This document shows positions 43,367 through 52,343 of a stretch of 64,000 nucleotides of DNA, piece by piece; positions within the stretch are counted from its first letter, which is position 1; every line of letters starts with the position of its first letter. Below the pieces are notes generated by a model. That model was not told the DNA's origin and did no database searches. It saw only the letters and a program-made list of their open reading frames with translations. Position numbers and translations under genes: made by a program. This DNA comes from Nonomuraea fuscirosea (GTDB lineage Bacteria > Actinomycetota > Actinomycetes > Streptosporangiales > Streptosporangiaceae), in contig NZ_PVNG01000027.1 in the NCBI RefSeq assembly GCF_003001935.1, positions 62,001 to 126,000 of the forward strand. Reading direction: 5' to 3'.

Positions 43367-45490
43367 ATGCCTGTAATTCCGCTCGACGATCAACACTGGG
43401 CGCTCACCACGCCCGGCTCCACGTACGTCATAGGCGTGGTGATCGACCCGGAAACCGGTGAGGCCGCGCCGCGGCAGACCTACTGGGGGCCGCGGCTCGG
43501 ACCTGAGGCCGCCCGCCAGGTGACCGACCTGCCGCGGCGGCACGTCTCCAGCTTCTCCACGCCGTCGGAGATCGAGGAACTGCTGCCGGTGGACGGCGGC
43601 AAGCGCTGGGGGGCGCCGTCCCTCCAGGTCGCCTTCGGCCACGTGCGATCGCTGGAGCTGCGCTTCGTCCGGTCCGAGGTCCGCGACGAGGGCGACGGGG
43701 CCGAGCGGCTGGACCTGGTGCTGGCCGACGCCCACCACCCGTTCGAGGTCGTGCTGTCCGTACGGGTGCGCGCCGACACCGACGTCATCGAACGCTGGAC
43801 CACCGTGCGGACCGGCACCGACGCCGCCGTCACCCGGCTCGACTCGGGCAACTGGTTCGTCCCCGACGCCGACGCCTACCGCTACAGCGGCGTCTTCGGC
43901 GCGTGGGCCGAGGAGTCCCAGCTCCAGCGCGGCCCGCTGCCGGTCGGCGAGCTGGTCTTCACCAGCCGCCAGGGCATCACCAGCCACATCGCGAACCCGT
44001 GGATCATGATCGACGCGGGGGAGACGACCGAGGAGCACGGCGAGGTCTGGGGTCTCGCCCTGGCCTGGAGCGGAAGCTGGCGGCTGACCACCACGCACCG
44101 CCCCGAGGGCGGGGTGAGCGTCTCGGGCGGCTTCGGCCACGACGGCGTGCGCTGGACGCTCGCGCCCGGCGAGGAGCTGGTCACGCCGCCCGTCCTGGGC
44201 CTCTACACCGACGGCGGGTTCGGCGCGGCCAGCAGGGCCTGGCACGAGTACGCCCGCCGGCACGTGCTGCCCACCCCCGCCGAGGAACGGCCGGTGCTCT
44301 ACAACTCGTGGGAGGCGACCACGTTCGCCGTCACCGAGGCGCACCAGCTGGCGCTGGCCAAGACGGCCGCCTCGATCGGCGTCGAGCTGTTCGTGATGGA
44401 CGACGGCTGGTTCGGCCGGCGCGACGACGACACCACCTCGCTGGGCGACTGGTTCCCGCACCGCGAGCGTTTCCCCGAGGGGCTGCGCTCCATGTTCGAC
44501 GGCATCCGCGACCTCGGCATGAGCACCGGGCTGTGGGTCGAGCCCGAGGGGCTGAGCAAGGAGAGCGAGCTCTACCGCGCCCATCCCGACTGGGCCCTGC
44601 ACCTGGAGCACCGCCGCAGGGACGAGAAGCGCCAGCAGCTCGTGCTCAACTTCGCCCGCGAGGACGTACGCGAGTGGGCGGTCGGCTGGCTCGACGGGCT
44701 CGTCACCGAACTCGATCTCGACTACCTCAAGTGGGACATGAACCGCCCGTTCACCCAGGCGGGCTGGCCGGAGAAGGAGCAGTCGCAGGACCGGATCTGG
44801 ATCGAGCACACGCGCGGCGTCTACGAGGTCATGGCCCGGCTCCGCGAACGCCACCCCGGCCTGCGGATCGAGTCCTGCTCGGGCGGCGGCGGGCGGGTCG
44901 ACCTCGGGATCCTGCGCTACACCGACGAGGTGTGGCCGTCCGACAACACCGACGCCCGCGACCGGCAGCACATCCAGCACGGTTTCTCCCAGCTCTACCC
45001 GGCCGGCGCCATGTCCGCCTGGGTCACCGACACGCCCAACCCGACCACCCGGCGCACGATGCCGCTGCGCTACCGCTTCCACGTGGCCATGGCGGGCGTG
45101 CTCGGCATCGGCGGGAACCTGGCGGAGTGGACCTCCGGCGAGCTGGAGGCGGCCGCCGAGCTGATCGCCCAGTACAAGCACGTGCGCGCGACCGTGCAGC
45201 ACGGCCGGCAGTACCGCCTGGCGGGCACGCCGGGAGCCGAGCGGTCGGCGGTCCAGTACGTGCACGGCGACCAGGTGGCGGTGCTCGTCTACAACCCGCT
45301 CGGCAACGCCAAGCGCGCCCCGCGGCTCCTGCGGCTGACTGGACTCGACCCGGAGGCCCGGTACGAGCTGGAGCGGGACGGCTCGCTCTGGTACGGCGCC
45401 ACCCTCATGGCCGCCGGCATCAGGCCCGCCGCGTGGGAGCCGATCGGACCTGACTATCGCAGTGAACTGGTGGTGTTCAGGAAGGTGTGA
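43367..45490 (+). CDS. GH36 alpha-galactosidase
   Basis: 707 residues, the full GH36 length: N-terminal beta-supersandwich, catalytic barrel and C-terminal beta domain. The nucleophile is Asp457 in YLKWDMNRPF and the acid/base Asp526 in WPSDNTDARDR; the substrate-binding ESCSGGGGRVDLG and FVMDDGWFGRRDDD are conserved. No signal peptide, so it acts in the cytoplasm on imported alpha-galactosides (melibiose, raffinose), releasing galactose. ATG 43367 follows a G-rich ribosome site. Confidence 0.96.
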   Translation: MPVIPLDDQHWALTTPGSTYVIGVVIDPETGEAAPRQTYWGPRLGPEAARQVTDLPRRHVSSFSTPSEIEELLPVDGGKRWGAPSLQVAFGHVRSLELRFVRSEVRDEGDGAERLDLVLADAHHPFEVVLSVRVRADTDVIERWTTVRTGTDAAVTRLDSGNWFVPDADAYRYSGVFGAWAEESQLQRGPLPVGELVFTSRQGITSHIANPWIMIDAGETTEEHGEVWGLALAWSGSWRLTTTHRPEGGVSVSGGFGHDGVRWTLAPGEELVTPPVLGLYTDGGFGAASRAWHEYARRHVLPTPAEERPVLYNSWEATTFAVTEAHQLALAKTAASIGVELFVMDDGWFGRRDDDTTSLGDWFPHRERFPEGLRSMFDGIRDLGMSTGLWVEPEGLSKESELYRAHPDWALHLEHRRRDEKRQQLVLNFAREDVREWAVGWLDGLVTELDLDYLKWDMNRPFTQAGWPEKEQSQDRIWIEHTRGVYEVMARLRERHPGLRIESCSGGGGRVDLGILRYTDEVWPSDNTDARDRQHIQHGFSQLYPAGAMSAWVTDTPNPTTRRTMPLRYRFHVAMAGVLGIGGNLAEWTSGELEAAAELIAQYKHVRATVQHGRQYRLAGTPGAERSAVQYVHGDQVAVLVYNPLGNAKRAPRLLRLTGLDPEARYELERDGSLWYGATLMAAGIRPAAWEPIGPDYRSELVVFRKV

Positions 45491-45661
45491 ACCCCCCTCG
45501 GGCATGACTTCGCCGCCAGGGTCCCGTAACCGTCCGGAGTGGTCGTTGCCCGTCCCCAAGGTGCGTGAGAGTTTCGAACCCGCGAGGTCACGGACGGCGG
45601 CAGGCAGCTTCCGGCCGTGACCTTCGGGGGTTCATGTCCATCTCACGAAGGGGGATCCACC

Positions 45662-45994
45662 ATGACCGAGAACTTCGCCGAGAACCCGCCGGCCGCGTCC
45701 GTGCGGCTGATCGACTTCGAGGAGGCGAGGGTCGTGCCGGGCATCGTGCCCAGGACGTTCATCCTGATCGTCAGCGGCACCAAGCCCTACCTCAACATGA
45801 AGGTCTCGCTCTCGCCGCTGATCTACATCAAGCAGCCGGAGTACTGGGGGATCGAGGTCGTCGGCTCGCTGTCGGGCATCGGGCTGCCCGCCACGGCGCC
45901 CTACACGGTGTCGCTGCCGCTCGACGGCATCCTCGGCACCAAGGGGATCGAGGTCATCGGGGCGAACAACCGCAAGACGTTCGACGTCCCGTAG
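45662..45994 (+). CDS. Small beta-rich protein of unknown function
   Basis: 110 residues from ATG 45662 with ribosome site GAAGGGGG. There is no signal peptide or membrane helix. The sequence is almost all beta-strand (PRTFILIVSGTKPYLNMKVS, LIYIKQPEYWGIEVVGSLS, YTVSLPLDGILGTKGIEVIG) and ends in RKTFDVP, so it looks like a single Ig-like or beta-sandwich domain. Family not recognised. It lies upstream of the TPR-AAA and TPR-membrane genes on the same strand but is separated by a hairpin. Confidence 0.8.
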   Translation: MTENFAENPPAASVRLIDFEEARVVPGIVPRTFILIVSGTKPYLNMKVSLSPLIYIKQPEYWGIEVVGSLSGIGLPATAPYTVSLPLDGILGTKGIEVIGANNRKTFDVP

Positions 45995-46022
45995 GAGTCT
46001 TCTCCTGCGAAGCGGGATGACG

Positions 46023-46053
46023 CGGGCCGGGGCCGCCGTGCGGCGCCGGCCCG
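46023..46053 (+). terminator. Hairpin after the small beta-rich gene
   Basis: CGGGCCGG (46023-46030) pairs with CCGGCCCG (46046-46053). The loop holds an inner stem GCCGC/GCGGC. It lies 28 bp past the stop at 45994, so the AAA gene may have its own promoter in 46054-46199. Confidence 0.6.
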
Positions 46054-46199
46054 TCCGTCGTGCGGCGCCTCCCCGCGCCCGCGGATCCGTGCGCTTGTGG
46101 ATCGGTGCGCGCGTGGATCGGAAGAACGGCAGGTAGGGCGATATTTCGGTATCTTGCGTAACTCGACAGAACCGAAATCGCGACAGAAGGGAACGGCGC

Positions 46200-47552
46200 G
46201 TGTCGGACGATGCCGGCCTTCAGGCCCTCCGGGAGGCGGCGCGCCTGTCTCCGGACAACCTCCCCCTGCGTCAGCACCTCGCCGGGCAGCTCCTGGCCAA
46301 GGGGTACCTCGCCGAGGCCGAGGCCGAATTCCGCGCCGTACTCGTGCTCGCGCCCAAGCACCCCGACATCATCGCCGGCCTGGCAGAGGCGTTCGTCCGG
46401 CAGAGCGCGCACGGACCCGCGCTGGCCGCGCTCGAACCGCTGCTGGCCGAGCCCGGCTACCCGCCCAGGCTGGGCATCCTCGCGGCCAGGGCCCTCATGG
46501 GCGAGGGCGACATGGGCCGGGCCGCCTACCGGTACTTCGAGGCGATCAGCAGGGACGCCTCCCTGGCCGATCCCGACCTGGCCGGCCGCCTGACCCCGGG
46601 CGGCCCCGGCAGCCCGTGGCCACCCCCGGCCGCCGCGCCGCCTCCCATACCCGCCACCCCGGCGAACAGTTCCACGGCCGAGGTCGAGCGTTCCGGTGTG
46701 ACGTTCGCCGACGTCGCCGGCATGGAGACGGTGAAGGAGGCGCTGCGGATCAAGCTCCTGCTCCCGCTCCAGCAGCCCGAGCTCTACGCCGCGTACGGCA
46801 AGCGCGCCGGCGGCGGCGTCCTGCTGTACGGCCCGCCGGGAGCGGGGAAGACGCACCTGGCCAGAGCGGCCGCGGGCGAGCTGGGCGCGGCGTTCGTCAA
46901 CGTCGGCCTGGCGGACATCCTCGACATGTACGTCGGCTCCAGCGAGCGCAACCTGCACGCCACGTTCGACCTGGCCCGCCGCAACCGCCCCTGCGTGCTG
47001 TTCTTCGACGAGGTGGACGCGCTGGCCGGCCGCCGCTCCGACATGCGTCACGCGCAGACCAGGCAGCTGGTCAACCAGTTCCTGGCCGAGCTGGATGGCG
47101 TCGACCAGAGCGCCAACGAGGGCGTCCTGGTGCTGGCGGCCACGAACGTCCCCTGGTACGTGGACGCCGCCTTCCGCCGCCCGGGCCGCCTCGACCAGCC
47201 GGTGTTCGTGCCGCCGCCGGACGCCGCCGCCCGCGCGGCCATCCTGCGCATCCTGTGCCGGGACAAGCCGCTGGCCGAGATGGACTTCGACGCGGTGGCG
47301 CGGGTGACCGAGCACTTCGTCGGCGCCGACCTCAAGGGCCTGGTGGACCGGGCGGTCGAGGCCAAGCTGCAGCAGTCGATCAGCGCGGGCCGCCCCATCC
47401 CGCTGTCCACCCAGGACCTGCTGGCCGCGGCCCAGACGCTGCGCCCGACGGCGGTACGCGAGTGGATGGCGACCGCCCGCAACTACGTGCTGCACGCCAA
47501 CGACTCGGGCGCCTGGGACGAGCTGATGCCCTGGGTGAAGGGCAAGTGGTGA
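46200..47552 (+). CDS. AAA+ ATPase with N-terminal TPR-like domain
   Basis: 450 residues from GTG 46200. Residues 1-115 form TPR-like helical pairs (ALREAARLSPDNLPLRQHLA, GYLAEAEAEFRAVLVLAPKH), followed by a Pro/Ala linker. The single AAA module is of the CDC48/FtsH type: GVTFADVAGMETVKEALR, Walker A GPPGAGKT (211-218), Walker B LFFDEVD with Asp270/Glu271, sensor AATN and RRPGRLDQ. There is no membrane segment or protease domain. It probably remodels a protein held by the TPR part, with the TPR membrane protein downstream as likely partner. Confidence 0.9.
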   Translation: MSDDAGLQALREAARLSPDNLPLRQHLAGQLLAKGYLAEAEAEFRAVLVLAPKHPDIIAGLAEAFVRQSAHGPALAALEPLLAEPGYPPRLGILAARALMGEGDMGRAAYRYFEAISRDASLADPDLAGRLTPGGPGSPWPPPAAAPPPIPATPANSSTAEVERSGVTFADVAGMETVKEALRIKLLLPLQQPELYAAYGKRAGGGVLLYGPPGAGKTHLARAAAGELGAAFVNVGLADILDMYVGSSERNLHATFDLARRNRPCVLFFDEVDALAGRRSDMRHAQTRQLVNQFLAELDGVDQSANEGVLVLAATNVPWYVDAAFRRPGRLDQPVFVPPPDAAARAAILRILCRDKPLAEMDFDAVARVTEHFVGADLKGLVDRAVEAKLQQSISAGRPIPLSTQDLLAAAQTLRPTAVREWMATARNYVLHANDSGAWDELMPWVKGKW

Positions 47553-47610
47553 CCGTGGTCGGCCCCGGCCCCGGCCCCGGCCTCGATCTCGGCCGCGCCG
47601 GGGAAGGCAC

Positions 47611-48801
47611 GTGGTGACGGTCGCCGATCCGGTCGAGCGGGCGCGCACGCTGATCCGGCTCCGCCGCCCGGCCGACGCCGAGCGTGAGCTGCGTGGCCTG
47701 CTCGCCCAGGAGCCCGAGCACGTCTCCGGGCACGCGCTGCTGGGCATCGCCCTGATCCAGCAGGGCCAGGCGGGCGAGGCCGTCGAGGCGGCCCAGGAGG
47801 CGGTACGGCTCGGGCCGGACCAGTGGTTCCCCCAGTACGCCGCCGCCCAGGTCTACTACCGCGCCCGGCTGCCGGAGCCGGCGATGACCGCCGCCCGCGA
47901 GGCCCTGCGCCTGGAACCCCAGCACGTCCCGAACTGGGAGGTGCTGGCCCGCGTGCACATGCTGTGCGGCGAGTGGGAGCTGATGGCCGGCGCGGCCCGG
48001 CAGGGGCTCGGCATCGATCCGCAGGACCGCGACCTGGTCAGCCTGTTCTCGCTGGCCTGCACCAACCTGGGCGACGGCGGGCAGGCGACGGCCGCCGCCG
48101 CGCACGCCGTACAGCTCGATCCCGAGGACGCCACCGCGCACTTCGTGCAGGGGCGGGCGGCGCTCAGGTTCGGGGAGCCCAGGCGGGCGGCGGAGTCGTT
48201 CCGTGAGGTGCTCCGCCTCGATCCCGGCTTCGGCGCCGCCAGGGACTACCTGGTGGCGGCGCTCAAGCAGCGCAACCCGCTCTACCGGGTGCTCTCGCGG
48301 CTGCGCGGCCGGTTCACCGGCGGCCGGCGGCTGATCTTCCTGCTGCCCGCCGTCCCGCCCGTCATCCTGGTCTTCATCCTCGTCGCGGTGCTGCACTGGG
48401 TGGCCTGGATCGCCGAGGCGTGGACCACGTTGCGGCTGGCCCGCGCCAAGGCGACCAGGCTGCTGTTCGAGGGCGCCGAGGCCCGGGTGGCGGTGGCGTG
48501 CTGGGGCCTGCTGGCGGCCGGCGGGCTCCTGCTCGGGCTGGGCATCGGGCTCGGCGCCGAGCCGGTCGGCACGGCGGGCGTGGCGGCGATGGCGCTGGTC
48601 ACGCCGCTGCAGGAGGCCGCGCACACCGGCTCGCCGCGCGGGCGGGCGATCCTGTACGGCTGGACCGGCCTGCTCGCCCTGGCCGCCGCCGTCTCCATGA
48701 TCGTCGCGCAGCCGGTGGTCGCCCTGCTCGCCGTGTACGCCGCCCTCGCCACGGTCTGGCTCGCCACCCTCGTCCGCGGCCGCCCGGCCGGCAGCCTCTG
48801 A
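47611..48801 (+). CDS. TPR protein with C-terminal membrane domain
   Basis: 396 residues from tandem GTG starts at 47611/47614. Residues 1-215 carry about six TPR units (ELRGLLAQEPEHVSGHALLG, EAVEAAQEAVRLGPDQWFPQ, AMTAAREALRLEPQHVPNWE, ESFREVLRLDPGFGAARDYL). The rest has four or five membrane helices (LLPAVPPVILVFILVAVLHW, WGLLAAGGLLLGLGIGLG, LLALAAAVSMIVAQPVVALL). Its start region duplicates the stop region of the AAA gene 58 bp upstream. Probably a membrane anchor for the AAA protein; function unknown. Confidence 0.88.
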   Translation: MVTVADPVERARTLIRLRRPADAERELRGLLAQEPEHVSGHALLGIALIQQGQAGEAVEAAQEAVRLGPDQWFPQYAAAQVYYRARLPEPAMTAAREALRLEPQHVPNWEVLARVHMLCGEWELMAGAARQGLGIDPQDRDLVSLFSLACTNLGDGGQATAAAAHAVQLDPEDATAHFVQGRAALRFGEPRRAAESFREVLRLDPGFGAARDYLVAALKQRNPLYRVLSRLRGRFTGGRRLIFLLPAVPPVILVFILVAVLHWVAWIAEAWTTLRLARAKATRLLFEGAEARVAVACWGLLAAGGLLLGLGIGLGAEPVGTAGVAAMALVTPLQEAAHTGSPRGRAILYGWTGLLALAAAVSMIVAQPVVALLAVYAALATVWLATLVRGRPAGSL

Positions 48802-48867
48802 CCACGTACGCGTCGCCGGCCGGCTCCCACTGGTCGATGCGCTCACGACCGTGAGCCGGCCGGTCCG

Positions 48868-49848
48868 CTACAGCAGCGTCCCGCCGCTCACCTCGAACCC
48901 GCGCAGCGCCTCGTCGATCCTGGCCAGCGTGTCCGGGTGCAGGGTCAGGTCGGCGGCGGCCAGGTTCTCCTCGATGTGCGCGGGGGTGCGGCTGCCCGGG
49001 ATGGTCACCACGTGCTCGTCCTGGTGCAGCAGCCAGGCAAGGGCGAGCTGGGCCGGGGTGAGGCCGAGGTGCGTGGCCAGGGACCTGATCGGGGCGTAAC
49101 GGTCGTTGTTGCCCGCCAGGTTCTCGGCCGAGAAGCGGGGCGCGTTGTGCCGGAAGTCGCCCTCGCCGAGCGCCTGCACCGTACCGGTGAGGAAGCCGTT
49201 GCCGAGCGGGCTCCAGGCCACGATCCCGACGCCCAGCTCGCGGGCCGTGGCCAGCAGGTCGGCGTCCACGGGCCGCCACATCGACCACTCGTTCTGCACG
49301 GCCGTCACCGGGTGCACCGCGTGCGCCGCCCGCAGTTGCCCGGCGCTGACGTTGGACAGGCCGAGATGCCTGACCAGCCCGTCGCGGACCAGCTCCGCCA
49401 TCGCGCCGGCGGTCTCCTCGATGGGGACGCCGGGGTCGGGGTAGTGGGCGTAGTAGAGGTCGATCACGTCGGTGTCCAGGTTGCGCAGGCTGCGCTCGGC
49501 GTAGCCGCGCACCAGGCGCGGCTCGGCGTTCACCCGCAACTCGCCGAAGGCGTAGCCGACGGGATAGGACCGGCTCGGCTCACCGTCCGGGATCGCCAGG
49601 CCGAACTTGGTCGCGACCACCACCTCGTCCCTGCGGCCCTTGATCGCCCGGCCGACCAGGCGTTCGTTGTGGCCGTCAGACCCGTAGGCGTCACTGGTGT
49701 CCACGTGGGTGCCGCCGGCGTCCAGCGCCGCCTTGAGCGCGGCCTCGGCGCGGGTGTCGTCGATCTCGCCGTACACCCCGGGAGAGAGCACCATCGCGCC
49801 GAAGCCGATGGCGGGGACTTCAAGATTTCCGAGTACGCGTGTCTTCAT
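48868..49848 (-). CDS. Aldo/keto reductase
   Basis: 326 residues. The tetrad is visible: Asp50 and Tyr55 (HVDTSDAYG), Lys81 (VVATKFG) and His135 (YYAHYPD); the cofactor region is VVTIPGSRTPAHIEENL. The sequence is clearly different from the reductase at 6878. It is divergent from a LysR gene with about 60 bp between starts, a layout in which the LysR protein usually activates the reductase. Confidence 0.94.
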   Translation of the reverse strand: MKTRVLGNLEVPAIGFGAMVLSPGVYGEIDDTRAEAALKAALDAGGTHVDTSDAYGSDGHNERLVGRAIKGRRDEVVVATKFGLAIPDGEPSRSYPVGYAFGELRVNAEPRLVRGYAERSLRNLDTDVIDLYYAHYPDPGVPIEETAGAMAELVRDGLVRHLGLSNVSAGQLRAAHAVHPVTAVQNEWSMWRPVDADLLATARELGVGIVAWSPLGNGFLTGTVQALGEGDFRHNAPRFSAENLAGNNDRYAPIRSLATHLGLTPAQLALAWLLHQDEHVVTIPGSRTPAHIEENLAAADLTLHPDTLARIDEALRGFEVSGGTLL

Positions 49849-49896
49849 GCGCTCGATCGTGCCGCCGGAACCGCCGCCGAGTCCAAGACCTTTTGC

Positions 49897-49911
49897 TATA
49901 ACCGATGGCTA
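49897..49911 (+). promoter_or_regulatory. -10 element implying a leaderless LysR mRNA
   Basis: TATAAC at 49897-49902 would start transcription about seven bases later, at or next to the ATG at 49911. No Shine-Dalgarno precedes either candidate ATG, which supports leaderless translation from 49911. Confidence 0.45.
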
Positions 49912-50789
49912 TGGACGTGCATCTGCGGGAGTTGCGGTACTTCGTCGCGGTGGCCGACGACCTGAACGTGACGCGGGCCGCCGAGCGGCTGTTCGTCTCC
50001 CAGCCCGCGCTGTCCAAGCAGCTCAGGGTGCTGGAGCGGCAGCTCGGGTTCCGGCTGTTCGACCGGGTGCCGAGCGGGGTGGTGCTCACCAGGCAGGGCG
50101 CGGCGCTGCTGCCGGCGGCCCGCGACCTGCTGGAACGCTGGGGCGCCGGGGTGGAGCGGGCGCGGGCGGCGGCGCCCACCGGCACGCTGGTGATCGGGAT
50201 GCAGACCGCCGTGGGCAGGGGGCTGCAGCAGGAGGCGCTGCGGCGCTTCCGTACGGCGATGCCGGGGTGGGAGGTGTCGCTGCGGCTGGTCGGATGGGAC
50301 GACCCCAGCGGCGGGCTGGCCGACGGGACCTCCGACGTGGCCTTCATCTGGCTGCCGGTGCCGGCGGGGCTGCGGACGTACGTGCTGGCCAGGGAGGAGC
50401 GCGGGGTGGCCATGCCGGCCGATCACCGGCTGGCCGGGCTGGCGGAGGTCCCGTTCGCGGAGCTGCGCGACGAGCCGTTCATCGCGCTGCCCCCGGCCGC
50501 CGGGCCGCTGCGGGACTTCTGGCTCGCGCTCGACGCGCGGGAGGACGAACCGGTGATCGGGGTGACCGCCAACACGCCCGAGGAGGTGTTCGAGGCCGTG
50601 ACCAGCGGACTCGGCGTCGTCCTGGTGGCGAAGGGGAACGCGATGTTGTACGACCGGCCGGGAATGACCTACCGGCCCGTTACGGGGCTGCCTCCTGGGG
50701 AACTCGCCATTGCCTGGCGCGAAGGGGATGCCAGCCCGCAAGTACTGGCATTCATTGACGCGCTACGACAAGTCACGACTAAGGTCTGA
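49911..50789 (+). CDS. LysR-family transcriptional regulator
   Basis: 292 residues from ATG 49911; ATG 49905 would add two. The helix-turn-helix is standard (ELRYFVAVADDLNVTRAAER, VSQPALSKQLRVLERQLGFR), and the effector domain follows (GTLVIGMQTAVGRGLQQEAL, FIALPPAAGPLRDFWLAL). It is divergent from the aldo/keto reductase and probably controls it. Confidence 0.93.
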   Translation: MDVHLRELRYFVAVADDLNVTRAAERLFVSQPALSKQLRVLERQLGFRLFDRVPSGVVLTRQGAALLPAARDLLERWGAGVERARAAAPTGTLVIGMQTAVGRGLQQEALRRFRTAMPGWEVSLRLVGWDDPSGGLADGTSDVAFIWLPVPAGLRTYVLAREERGVAMPADHRLAGLAEVPFAELRDEPFIALPPAAGPLRDFWLALDAREDEPVIGVTANTPEEVFEAVTSGLGVVLVAKGNAMLYDRPGMTYRPVTGLPPGELAIAWREGDASPQVLAFIDALRQVTTKV

Positions 50790-50820
50790 CGCGATATCGG
50801 ATCAAGCGGGAAGGGTGACC

Positions 50821-51021
50821 ATGAGCGACTACGCGACCACCTTCGAACTGATCGACGCCGACAAGGACGGCCGCATCTCGGCGGTCGAGCTCGTCCGGCT
50901 GATGGAGGTGCTCGGCCAGCCCGTGACGCTGGAGGCGGCGCAGGCGGGCGTGCAGAAGCTCGACAAGGACGGTGACGGGCTGATCGACATCGACGAGTTC
51001 GGCGCCTTCCTCCAGAAGTGA
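50821..51021 (+). CDS. EF-hand calcium-binding protein, 66 aa
   Basis: Two canonical 12-residue EF loops: DADKDGRISAVE (12-23) and DKDGDGLIDIDE (48-59), both with acidic residues at positions 1, 3, 5 and the invariant Glu at 12. The second is a textbook loop. The protein is cytoplasmic (no signal) and has the size of a single calmodulin lobe. ATG 50821 follows GGGAAGGGTGACC. It lies between LysR and a PucR regulator. Streptomycetes encode similar small EF-hand proteins; its target is unknown. Confidence 0.93.
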   Translation: MSDYATTFELIDADKDGRISAVELVRLMEVLGQPVTLEAAQAGVQKLDKDGDGLIDIDEFGAFLQK

Positions 51022-51085
51022 CAAAAAACAAGCACTTGCTTCACATTCTTCTGTTGCCTGGGTCACAATGGCGACAGGAGGGACG

Positions 51086-52264
51086 ATGGCCATCAGGAGT
51101 GACGTCAGCGAAAGCCGCATCCCCGCGGAGATCGTCAGAACGCTCAGGTCGGGCATCGGCCGGGTCTGCGATGAGGTGATCGAGGAGATCAGGACCCGCA
51201 TCCCCGAATACGCCCGGCCCTCGGACGAGATCTACGTCAAAGTCGTGCGAACGGCGGTCGAGCAGGCCATCGACGGCTTCCTCGACCGCCTCGAAGACCC
51301 CGGCGCACCCTGGGACCCCGAGCCGTTCCGCATGCTGGGCAAGGGGGAGGCGGCGGAAGGACGCAATCTGGAGCCGCTCCAGGCGGCGATGCGGCTCGGC
51401 GCCCGGGTCGGCTGGCGGCGGCTCACCGAGCTGGCCGGCCCGCTCGGGCTGTCGCCGCAGTGCCTGTACGGCCTCGGCGACGCCATCTTCGTCTACCTCG
51501 ACCAGCTCGCCGACGCCGCCGCCGAGGGCTTCGAGTACGCCAGGGCGCACGAGGCGGGCGAGATGGAACGCCGCCGGAGCCGCCTGCTCGACCTGCTGCT
51601 CAGCCGGCCGCCCGCCGGTCAGGAGGCCATCGCCGACCTGGCCAAGGCCGCCGGCTGGCGGTTGCCGAGGACCGTCGCCTGCGTGGCGCTGGACGAGCAG
51701 CACGGCGCCCGCCGCCTGCCTCCGCTGCCACCCGACGTGCTGACCGGCCACCAGCGGCCGGCGCCGTGCCTGCTGGTGCCCGACCCGGCCGGCCCCGGCC
51801 AGGCCCAGACGCTGGAGCACGCCCTGCGCGGCCATCACGCGGCCATCGGCCCCGCCGTCCCGCTGACCTCGGCCGCGACCTCGCTGCGGTGGGCGGGCGA
51901 GGCGCTGGAGCTGTCCCGGCGCGGCGTGCTGCCCAGGGGTTTGCTGCGGTGCGAGGACCACATGGCCACGCTGGTGGTGTTCAAGGACGAGGAGCTGGTC
52001 AGTGCGCTGGCCGAGGTACGGCTCGCGCCCTTGGCCCACCTGCGGCCCACGCAGCAGGACCGGCTGGCGGAGACGCTGCTGGCCTGGCTGCGGCACGGCA
52101 GGGGCGCGGGCGAGGTGGCGGCCAAGCTGCACGTGCATCCGCAGACCGTGCGTTACCGGCTGCGCCAGCTGGAGGAGTTGTACGGCGACCAGCTCACCGA
52201 CCCCGACATCAGGTTCGAGCTGGAGATCGCCCTGCGCGCCCGGCAGGCGGTCCTGGCCCGCTGA
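51086..52264 (+). CDS. PucR/CdaR-type transcriptional regulator
   Basis: 392 residues from ATG 51086, which has a GGAGGG ribosome site; an ATG at 51068 lacks one. The N-terminal 160 residues are helical (RsbT co-antagonist-like region). The C-terminal PucR helix-turn-helix is clear: LLAWLRHGRGAGEVAAKLHV, then HPQTVRYRLRQLEELYG. It probably responds to a small molecule or sensor partner; the downstream nucleoside hydrolase is a possible target, by position only. The short inverted repeat AAGCA/TGCTT at 51029-51040 may be an operator. Confidence 0.9.
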   Translation: MAIRSDVSESRIPAEIVRTLRSGIGRVCDEVIEEIRTRIPEYARPSDEIYVKVVRTAVEQAIDGFLDRLEDPGAPWDPEPFRMLGKGEAAEGRNLEPLQAAMRLGARVGWRRLTELAGPLGLSPQCLYGLGDAIFVYLDQLADAAAEGFEYARAHEAGEMERRRSRLLDLLLSRPPAGQEAIADLAKAAGWRLPRTVACVALDEQHGARRLPPLPPDVLTGHQRPAPCLLVPDPAGPGQAQTLEHALRGHHAAIGPAVPLTSAATSLRWAGEALELSRRGVLPRGLLRCEDHMATLVVFKDEELVSALAEVRLAPLAHLRPTQQDRLAETLLAWLRHGRGAGEVAAKLHVHPQTVRYRLRQLEELYGDQLTDPDIRFELEIALRARQAVLAR

Positions 52265-52343
52265 CCGGCCTCGGCCGGGCTGATCCACAGGCCCGCCGAC
52301 CGCCCGCAGTGTTCCACCGCAAACTGGTCTATAACATGGGCGG

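Noticed and set aside
43310..45559. 749-codon open frame on the minus strand opposite the GH36 gene
   Set aside because: The plus strand encodes a complete GH36 enzyme with both catalytic Asp residues; the antisense frame has no recognisable fold.
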